NCBI GenBank assembly: GCA_012184525.1
Contig: WOFQ01000090.1
Coordinates: 1-64,000 of the forward strand
Length of the DNA stretch: 64,000 nucleotides
From: Xenoacremonium recifei
Lineage: Eukaryota; Ascomycota; Sordariomycetes; Hypocreales; Nectriaceae
Reading direction: 5' to 3'
Shown: positions 55,410-64,000 of the stretch, in pieces
How the letters are laid out: each line of letters opens with the position of its first letter
How positions within the stretch are numbered: position 1 is the stretch's first letter
Made by a program: the position numbers and the translations under genes
The notes under the pieces: model-generated
Databases searched by the model: none
Seen by the model: the letters and a program-made list of their open reading frames with translations, nothing else
Told to the model about the DNA's origin: nothing

Positions 55410-58400
55410 GGTGAGTTTCGATTCCGCTCCTCGTTTACGCAAACTCACAGTCAAATGGGACTCGACTTGGGGAAGCTTCTCTCCTACAGTCTCCCCGTTC
55501 TTGTCTGCCTGCGCGCCGGTATTGTTGTGTTGGCGGGCGGGAAGCGCAAGTTTTCGTGTTGAAATTTTTTGGGGTAGGTTGAGGACAAGGATAATAGGTG
55601 CAGCTGACATTCTCGTACAATAACGGCGATATGATCTAGGTTCTTGGGGAGATTCGACGTTATTGCTCCCGGTTTCAGGACGAGAGTTACGTGACATCGG
55701 AATGGAGGCACAAGGCTGAGGAACGGCGGACCATTGTCAGACTAAACCACTGGGCCAAAAATTGGCAAAATAAATGCGCTAATTACCTCAGCTGTCTTCC
55801 CAGTGACTTATCTGAGATACGCTCTATCTGACAACCATCTCAGTCATGCTTTTTTTTTCCTCTTGTTTTTTCTTTATACAGACTGAAGCAGAATTGGTAT
55901 ATTTGAGGGCACAAAGCGGAACATGTTCATACAGGAAGGCCTTTCCTCTTAAAGGAGTCTTCTAGATCGAGTTACGTATCTGGCGCCGGGAACGACAAAT
56001 ATTTTTGAAGAAGTTTAGCTGGCTGTCTATTATCTAATCCGAGCAAAAGCACTAGAATTAGTCGACGGTCTATGGGCAGTTGATAAGTGGCCCGGGTGTG
56101 GAGGCTCAAGCGATTACTCCGCTAGAACACATTCGCTACGGCAACGTGCTCCTCAGAATCACTGCAAGAGAGGACCTCTTTGACGCACAAGTCATAGTAG
56201 TGATAGCTCAAGAAGAGCTGAGCCTCGTCTCCGAACCTATAACGATGCGCCAGTACAGCCCCTCGAGTCAGAACCTAATAGGCTGGCGCTTGCCCAAGTG
56301 GTATTTAGGTTACGAAGACATAATTGACAGGGGATTATTGTCCCTGCCTCTACCCCGAACTGGCTTGCTTAGACTACTGTGACTTTGATTTCACAGCTTA
56401 GCATTCAAGTTAGATACTGTATTATCCACACCTTAGCTTCGCAAGTATAATGACATTTTAAAACTATCGGAACGCAATTATGCTGTCTAAGAGAATGATG
56501 CGAGACTTGGTGACTGGAAAACTACAGAGCCAATTTTTCCACTCGTTGATTGAAGAAAAGAAGAGGTAGGTCAAACGACGGCATTAAATGGATAATGGTC
56601 AAGTCGCGCTGACGCCTGAGACTGGAGACGGGCTCGGGTGTTTTATGGCGTCGGGGGGACCCCTTTCGCTGGTTATACAAAAAAAGTCTTCTGTGGGCGA
56701 TGGTGGTGGGTGGTGACGGCAATGATGAAAAACCAAGGTCAAGCGCACAAGGCAATAATAAGCACACCAGTCGCTGTCGAAGAGTTTCGTCATGAGAGCA
56801 TGAAGTTATAGAGATCATCCTGCATCGTGGGCTTTCAAAGTTGTTCTCCCAAGAACCTGGCCCTGAGGCCTGTTTGAAGGGTCGCTTTGTTCATTCGACA
56901 TCGCTACAATGTCTTTGCCAGCTTCTTGAGATTCCCCAAAAGATATGCCCAAGTCGTTGGTAACAGCATAAAGTAGACTCGTTATCAACACGACACTGCA
57001 GACGACTATATTAATATCCCAAATGACTTCTAGTTGCAAACACAGATGTGGATATTGCCATCCATGATACACAACACAAGTCTCTACGATGGTCAGTCTT
57101 CGGGCCTTTTTCTCACCCGAAAGCAGTTACGTCGTTGAAAAATCGTTACCAAGCGAAAATAGTTAAGTGAAACCTGCGAGAGATTACTAATTTTATGATG
57201 GAATCAGGTGTTTCAAAGACTTTTGCAGGAACAGACCACGTTCAGGCATAGCGTTGAGGCAGAGATAGTCATTCTGTATCTTCGAGTGCGGTTTGCCGCT
57301 TCTAGTAACTCTAGGACCTCCTGCACACTTTCCTAGACTCTTCTTGCCGCTGCCCACGGCTACAGCCTGCGAATCCCAAGGGGCCTAACCCATAATGTTA
57401 GCTTTGTTGACTAGCTAGTCTTGCAGGTGTACTTCGAGCCTCTGCAGACACGCAATGTCCCAAAGTGCTGTATCTGCGTTACCAACCACTACAATCTTTC
57501 TGCTGAATACGGTTCATCTACTCCAGACCGGTCATGAATGGATATTGCAGCACTAGATCCATCTTATCTCACTGCACATACACCGTACTTACTAAAGTAA
57601 ACTACCTTTCAACAGGTATCAATGAAAGATTAAGGGTTAACAGTGTCCTTCAAGTGGCTCCTTCTGTTGAAAGTCTGCCTCACGGCATAAAGCCCTTGCA
57701 TGCAAGGCTACGCAGAGACTTGAGTACACCTTTCTGCTTTTGGGCTCATAGATAATATGTAACTTAGCCCGCGCACTTGAGCAATTCACTCAACTCATGT
57801 GTTTCCAATTATTGTAAAAGAGCTCTCATATTGCTTGTATAGGCGTATTGATGTGGCCAACATCATTGGTTTCGGGCAAGCGTCCACACGGAGACTCCCG
57901 CATTTTACTTCTAGCTCGCTGTTGTCTTTGACTCAAAGTCCATGAGCCACCATAGTAAGAACAAGCCGAGCATTATATCAACATTTCGTGTGCGTTGGGC
58001 GGGCCCAGAAGGCGTGTCAGAACACACCAGGCCAAGGTGATATACCCGTTGTGGTGCTTTCTCTGGTCCGGATTGGTGCAGAAAAATAATAGGAAGAGCA
58101 CACTGGTCTAAGCTTTGTAAAGTGAAGTACTCACTGCTCGAGTTTTGAATGGGATATATCCGCGGCGAAGTTGAGGGCCACTCACAAGACCCATCATAAC
58201 ATCAGTAACGCCAGACCGCGACTCAGGGCAAGACGGCAAGGTATTGTGACAAAGATATTCTCGTTCTGAACCTGTCTTAAAGTCCATCAACCGTCAGTCT
58301 CAGAGACACCAAACTGGCATATCAGCCGTAAGTCTAGGTACGCTCAACCAGATCCAGGTCAAATGTTCAGAAATTCACAGGAACTTCTGGGAGATGGGGT

Positions 58401-59683
58401 CAATTTGTGACAGGGTTTGTCCGTCGGACGGCAATGAAGCCTTCAGGGCTTCTATGGGTAGCAGTATCGGCCACTATCTCTCTGGAGCTCGTCGGTGACG
58501 TAAACTAACGGAAGCGAGGTATTGAGCCTCTTGAGTGTATGTCAGTTGCGTAGTTTAGTCGGCTGAGCCAGTGCTTTTAATATCGCGGGTCCCCGGCTGC
58601 ATCGTCCAGGCGTTTCCAAGTCGGGTACCAATCAACTTTGTTCAGGAAATCTCGCGCTTCATTTGCAGACTTATTCCTTTTACTGGTTGTTACAGGGAAC
58701 AAGTATATCGGCAAAGACCAGGAAGGAGATTCTAACACACCGAATACCTCTGACGTGTACTACCAGTACGGAGCAACAGAAGGGCTTGTCAGACTAGCTT
58801 TAGGTCAAAGTTGTCACTGATCTCTTGTGTGCGGACTGGCTTCAGTCGGGTACTCTACAAGGACGCTCCAAAATTAGCGGTAAATCTGTTCAGGTGCAAA
58901 GAGCAGGCAGATTGAAGTGCTGACTAGCGTTGAGTAACTGAAGGCGACTGTCCCTATATTATCTGCCCACCACCCCTCACCGTTAGGATCTCATACAAAT
59001 ACGCCCTGGCTCTGTTACCGTCTGGGTATTGGCTGGTGCCACCAAACTGTGGGTTTTGGTACGGAACTGAAGCCAGTCCGGACTCAAAGAGATATTGTGG
59101 CCAAAGATTCTGCTAGTGCAATCTGCGTAACAAGATCTTCAAAGAATATCCAGCGGTGAATTTCAGTCATTGAGATGATCTATGTACAAGTTCGTCTAGT
59201 ATAAACTACGATCTTCATCAAATGGAACCCGCTCGTCTTTCTACTCTAGTTCAGAGAGGCGTTGAACAGATTGTTATGTTTGTGATACCCTCTTGATACA
59301 ATCCTTTCGATAAACTCATACTAAAATAATTCGACAAATGTGGCTACACTAAACTACTTTGACTGAAACGGTCGCTGGCTTGGGGAAGGTTTAGAAAGGG
59401 GGCCAAAAATAAGTCGCCGTCATTCTCCCCGAGTCCGAAATATCATTTCAAATAATAACAGAGTGGACAGGGGTTTGTTATCTTCTCGCTTGAATTACGA
59501 CTTCTTGGATGGCGTTATATAATGACTTCAGCAGTACTTGAAAGTACCAGGCAGCCTTTAAACACAATTATATGTAATCAAATGGAACTACCAAGGAAGG
59601 TGCGGCACCAAAGCGGGCCAAAAAGGATGTCGAAGCATCTCCAACCCGTCAAACCCATGTACGCGACATTCCCCTCCGCCAGA
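55410..59683. other. Gene-poor stretch (4.3 kb)
   Basis: No convincing gene. A minus-strand frame at 56815-57072 has one hydrophobic helix (INIVVCSVVLITSLLYAV) and could be the end of a membrane protein. A minus-strand piece at 58108-58290 is open but unrecognised. Both are too short to call. Confidence 0.4.
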
Positions 59684-61055
59684 TCAGTCGCGCCCAAACG
59701 CTTTCAAAAAAATTCTCATCCGTTTCGAGAACCAAGACCTCTTGCGTTCGGCTAACCAAGCCTCGTATCGTAAGTCTTCCGGAGACTTCTCATTCTCTCC
59801 AAGAACAGTTTCTCTACCATCGAAGGTATAGAACTCTTTCAGTATAGCATTCTTCCAGTCGCGGGTCCAGTAAAGTTCGGCCAAGAGCTGCTCCAACTGC
59901 CATCTCACAGATATTGGTTTGCCAAGGTGATGGATGCAATCATTCTTCTTGCACTCATCTCTCAGAAGCAAACCAAACTTCAACAAACTATCCACATCAG
60001 CCAAGGCATATGTCAACATCTTGTGACCATATGAGAGACTGCTCAGGAGGTATTAATAATGGTAATGAAGGCGGTTCTGGCGATTGAGATGGAACTCCGC
60101 ATCCTCAACTGCTCTATATAAGACTTAGCCGGATACCCATACCAAAACACGGAAAGTATAATACTTACTCCTTGTCACCACATTCGCGCACGCACTGTAG
60201 ATAAGGCAATATAAGACGGTCCTTAATCGAGGTGATGTTCTGAAAGCTTTGTAGGGCTGCTGAAATAGGCTGGATGAGTGCTTCCAATTCCTCGCGAATA
60301 TACTCGACATCTGAAAAGATTATCTCGATGGTCACGTCTCTCTTCTCTTTGAGGGCCGTTTCATTTTTCTCATAGTATTCCTCGTCGAGCATTATGTCCT
60401 CCATCTCCAGGCGAATATCTGTCAGCCAGACTGCAATCGTGTTTATGGTACGGGATGAGGAAGAAAATCCACAGCGGTTTCGAACTTTGAAGAAAGCCCC
60501 GTTAGCAGCGTGTGCTTCCCGTCCCTATTCCTTGAGTACTTTGGCAACTTCTTCATGAAAGTGGTCCTCTGAGAAAGGAACTATCGTATTGTAGCATGCC
60601 GAGTTCGGGTTTTCGGGCTGGCCGTGCTTGCCAAATTTGGCGATTCGTGCGATGTCGCTGAATTCCAAGAAAATTGGGTCCAGGAAGTCGAGGGCAAGAA
60701 TTTGGGAGGGCTGCAGAGGTACAGGCTGATACGATTCATAATCAAGGGGCTTCATCGGCAGTAGAGGAGCAACGAAATGGAACATGGGGAGAGCCAGGGG
60801 AATCTGAGCCTCCAGAACATTGGATGTCATATTCTGAAGCAGTGACGCGAACTCGTAGCTCGACAGTTGGTCCTTCGTTTTGCTTGTCTTCATCAAGCCA
60901 ACGGCGATGATGAGCAGAGCGGCTGCGACAAGCACCCGATTCCTAGCTTTCTCATGCCAGCGGCGTGTGGATGTAGACGAGAAAGCTGGTCTGGGCCGGT
61001 CAATTCGCTGGAAGCGATGGGGCCTGCCCTGATGTAGTCGATGGGTGCGTTGCAT
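59684..61055 (-). pseudogene. Uncharacterised membrane-anchored protein with one premature stop
   Basis: Exons 60540-61055, 60169-60484 and 59684-60113 are joined by 55-nt introns (GTACTC..GCTAAC..CAAAG and GTAAGT..TATATAG). An N-terminal basic stretch is followed by one hydrophobic helix (VLVAAALLIIAVGLM), suggesting a type II membrane anchor. The rest is soluble, with SYEFASLLQNMTSNVLE, PLDYESYQPVPLQP, a helical acidic segment (EEYYEKNETALKEKRDV) and YALADVDSLLKFGLLLRDE. In exon 3 a TAA at 60053-60055 interrupts a frame that otherwise reads on cleanly for over 120 codons. The exon 1-2 junction is also one base out of phase. No family is recognised. Loss looks recent. Confidence 0.55.
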
Positions 61056-62280
61056 GGTGGCGTATCAAATGACGAGTAACTGCAGCAGTGCAGGATAAGT
61101 CCTCCAAGACGATATGAAGGATTCAGAGATGACAGGAAGAAGTTGCGATGAGGGGAAAGGTGAGCTGCCACGGATTTCTTTGTTCTCTTGCCAACCCGCC
61201 CAGCAATGACCCCTGCGAAGGCTCACGTGACAGAGATATGACGTCTTTCGAGGACCAGCGAAACAAAGAAACACAACGCAGACTGAAGCTGAGAAACATC
61301 ATGCGATCATCCTTCAGTGTTCCAACGTCATCAACGCTATCAGGAGTATTAAGAGAATACCAGTTGCCATGTAGGATTTTGAGATCACTTTGGGCGAAAT
61401 ACGGGCCCACTTTCGACGTTTTTAACGGTGGGATCGCCCCTGCACCAATGCCCACTATCTCTTAGTGCCGTAACGCCCTGAATGAAGATCAGAGGTATTA
61501 AGTTATGGCAGGACTCTACGGAGTACGGAGTACCCATTGGTCTAGGCTGCGAGGACCCCACCAACACCAACAGGTACATCGTTTCTTTCCTTCCGCCATA
61601 TCACGTGACATATCACATGACCGATCAAAGAAGGGCACATGAAGACCCCGAGCTCGTTGAGGGTTCAGAAGCCGTAGCAATTACTCGCTCTCTACGGACA
61701 CAAATCAACTAGGATTAAAAATATCACTGAAATTGTCCACTTAAAGCATTGGTCGAAGTTGTCGAGAAGTGTGCACATTTTACGTGACCAGCCGATACTT
61801 ATGGGGTCTCTAGAAGTCTATATAGGCGGGTTCGTTAAAAGAGAAAGAGCTCACTAATAAGAAAGAGTCTTACTACTTGCACACGCACATATTACTGTTT
61901 GCGCGCGACTGGCCTGTACACCCGCCACATGATGCTATGCGCCGCAATTTCAGCCTCAGACCCAGCTGCCGCTGAAAATTGAATACCATAATACCATAAC
62001 ACTATTACCGCTGCCGCCGTAGCTCCCTGATAAGAAAGTCACTTCCCTTAAGGGAAGAGGCAGTTGCTCGCCCCAGAACTTGTATGCGCAGTATGACAGA
62101 GGCTGTATTCGAAGGGTGCATAGTGGCTACGGAATATAAAGTCCCGAATGGAGAGAGTCTTCCTTCTCCTGGTGAGATTATGGGTATATATAGCTGTCGT
62201 GGGGATATTATAGCTTGATTTAAGGCTTTCTAATTCGACCTGAAGGCGGATATACGGACTATTTCTGTGCAAATAGTGAC
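61056..62280. other. Gene-free stretch
   Basis: No coding sequence supported. Around 61740-61960 a segment with a TATA-like ctatataggcggg and flanking purine-rich DNA has the texture of an LTR, but I found no matching ends or target duplication. Confidence 0.35.
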
Positions 62281-64000
62281 GCATGCGCAGACTAATAGTA
62301 ATACTTTTCAGACAATAAAGTGACTTCTAATTACTGCTGAATATAGGAAGACTTAAGATAATCCTTAATAGGTGCAAAAACGTGTTTGGAATAACATTTT
62401 ATTCCTATATTATTCTAGGATATAAAATACCCTAAATGTGAAATGATATATAGTGGGCTTAATTTCCAGCTTTTATTAATATACTATACTTCCTTTTCTA
62501 TATTAGTTGGCCTTTTTTTCCCTTTTAATGGACCCCTATATATAGACTTTTAGTTAATAGAGGCAGACGAAATTGAGTCTCCCTAAGCATACTATACCCT
62601 TATAACTACGACGGTCACTCGCCTAACCATAGATATTCAGTCACTAAATCACAGTATAACTAAATGCAGAGAGTGTATACTAAGCTGCGCTTGCTTATTT
62701 GATCTAAGAAAGTGCAGGGGAAAAGTCGCCCAGTATTGAATGGATAATATAATATATTAAAATATCTGCTTAGAAAGAAGAAGTAACTCAGAGTAAGTGT
62801 GCAGTGGGAGTAGACTATCGGTAGCTGAGTTGTTTCCTGATCCTAAAACCTAATTCAGTCAGGTGACGGGCTATATGCACTTGGTATTGGAGATACTCGA
62901 CGAATTCATGAATTGCTTAGAGTAAATAATAAAATAATAATAAGACTAAAAGTTAAAGATGAAAAGCATGATAGTAAATGAACTGCTTTATTTGATTATA
63001 TATAGATCTATTCTATAATTAGGATGTATCTATAGTTTTCGATCTCCTAAAGGATTATATCCAACCACGTAGTCTTAATGTAACTAGCTCCCCTCCCTCC
63101 CTCCCCTCCTTCTCTCTCCCACACAGTATAAGAGGTCTGAAGGACTTATAAAATATGACTCTGATATTATATACTTTTCGGCTGGACTGTAGGAGAGATA
63201 AAATAATTGGCTTTACTACTAAAACTCTTAAAGTTCCTGCGTTCTAATATTATATATTCTAGTTTCAAGACCAAATTTTTATCTGAATAGATGAAATAAC
63301 ACAGAGCGAAAATCACTCTAAGTATACCTAAATAAGCTGTTTGCATAGCTATATGGTAATTTAGAATAAGTCTTACTATTAGGACCTCCCATATAACACT
63401 ATATAATAAGTACTCTCACCTGCAGGCATTTTAACTGACCAGCTAGTTAATAAAGTCGAGCTATAAAATTATATTAAACTAATAATCTTATATATAATCC
63501 TGCTACTAACTTTAATTCTATAAGCAATACTGCTATAAACAGTGAAATATTATTGTTAATAATATTATTACTATTGTATGAGGTATCAGTGCCTTGGCTA
63601 TAATCAGAAGTATAAAATTATTCCTTAGTATTTACTATTTAGTATTAGCATTATTAATATATTGAAGCTAACTAGTATTATTCTATAGGAAGGAAATATT
63701 AAGATCCTAATACTAATATTAATATTAAAACCTTTAATATTATTCCTATAATTAGAATATTAATACTAAGATTTATTATATTATTCTACTAAGTAAAATA
63801 TTAATATTAAAATTTTTAGTATTTGGTATTTTTAATATATTTAATATATTAAATATATATATATATATATATATATATTACTTTCTTATTATAAAGCTTA
63901 ATTATATATCACTCTCTTATTATAAATCTTTTATATGTGTATATATATATCCTAATTATATATTTTATATAAAATACTAATTAATATTATTCCAGATATA
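62281..64000. other. AT-rich gene-free DNA
   Basis: Strongly AT-rich, dominated by TATTA/TAATA words, with no open frame of note. A pyrimidine run (ctcccctccctccctcccct, about 63087-63122) interrupts it. The composition matches the first 700 bp and is typical of RIP-mutated repeat DNA or an AT-isochore boundary. Confidence 0.75.
63853..63880. repeat. (AT)n microsatellite
   Basis: A pure AT dinucleotide run of about 12-13 units inside the AT-rich terminal block. Confidence 0.85.

Noticed and set aside
61740..62040. Second LTR
   Set aside because: TATA-like and LTR-like texture, but no matching TG...CA ends and no target duplication could be found.
1..64000. tRNA or rRNA genes
   Set aside because: I saw no cloverleaf-like sequence with A/B boxes and no rRNA core motif on either strand, although reading by eye could miss one.

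Overview
The window looks like accessory DNA from a filamentous ascomycete, most likely Eurotiales (Aspergillus/Penicillium-like). The evidence is short introns of about 50-65 nt with GTRAGT donors, CTRAC branch points and YAG acceptors; an Asp f 2/Pra1-type secreted antigen; an NCS1 permease; Zn-finger plus fungal-TF and PD-(D/E)XK proteins typical of these fungi; long gene-poor stretches; and very AT-rich blocks at both ends. Many ORFs carry nonsense changes readable as CpA to TpA (CAG/CAA to TAG/TAA), as expected of repeat-induced point mutation (RIP) or simple decay.

Layout. 0-0.7 kb: AT-rich DNA holding a solo LTR with an exact 5-bp target duplication. 1.77-7.93 kb (+): a multiply broken gene for the TcA subunit of an insecticidal toxin complex (Tc toxin), with no TcB/TcC partner in view. 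8.3-10.3 kb (+): a broken amino-acid permease. 10.8-11.6 kb (-): a broken GPI-type surface protein built of Cys/His repeats, one per exon. 12.9-14.1 kb (+): a broken N2227/carnosine N-methyltransferase-like gene. 15.35-16.35 kb (+): an apparently intact Asp f 2/Pra1-like zinc-binding antigen with three exons. 18.6-20.06 kb (+): an intact 495-aa orphan ORF. 23.0-24.8 kb (+): a broken gene with a terpene-synthase-like ND..D motif. 25.2-26.6 kb (-): a PD-(D/E)XK nuclease-like protein. 27.7-29.5 kb (+): an intact MSS116-like DEAD-box helicase.

34.7-42.8 kb is the most coherent block. It holds an NCS1 permease (-), a C2H2/fungal-TF regulator divergent from it (+), an HSL-type alpha/beta hydrolase (+) and an SMP-30/gluconolactonase-like lactonase (+). 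This is the make-up of a small uptake and catabolic cluster with its own regulator. 43-45 kb holds a decayed ankyrin protein (-). 48-49 kb holds a serine-protease remnant and a 24-bp coding minisatellite. 51.9-61 kb holds four lineage-type hypothetical genes separated by gene-poor DNA. The last 1.7 kb is AT-rich.

Several otherwise well-preserved genes are broken by a single base next to a mononucleotide run (about 13.60, 20.32, 37.45, 42.02, 52.84 and 53.68 kb). Some of these may be sequencing or assembly errors rather than true pseudogenes. They should be separated from the nonsense-ridden genes (TcA, permease, terpene-like, ankyrin), which look truly dead.
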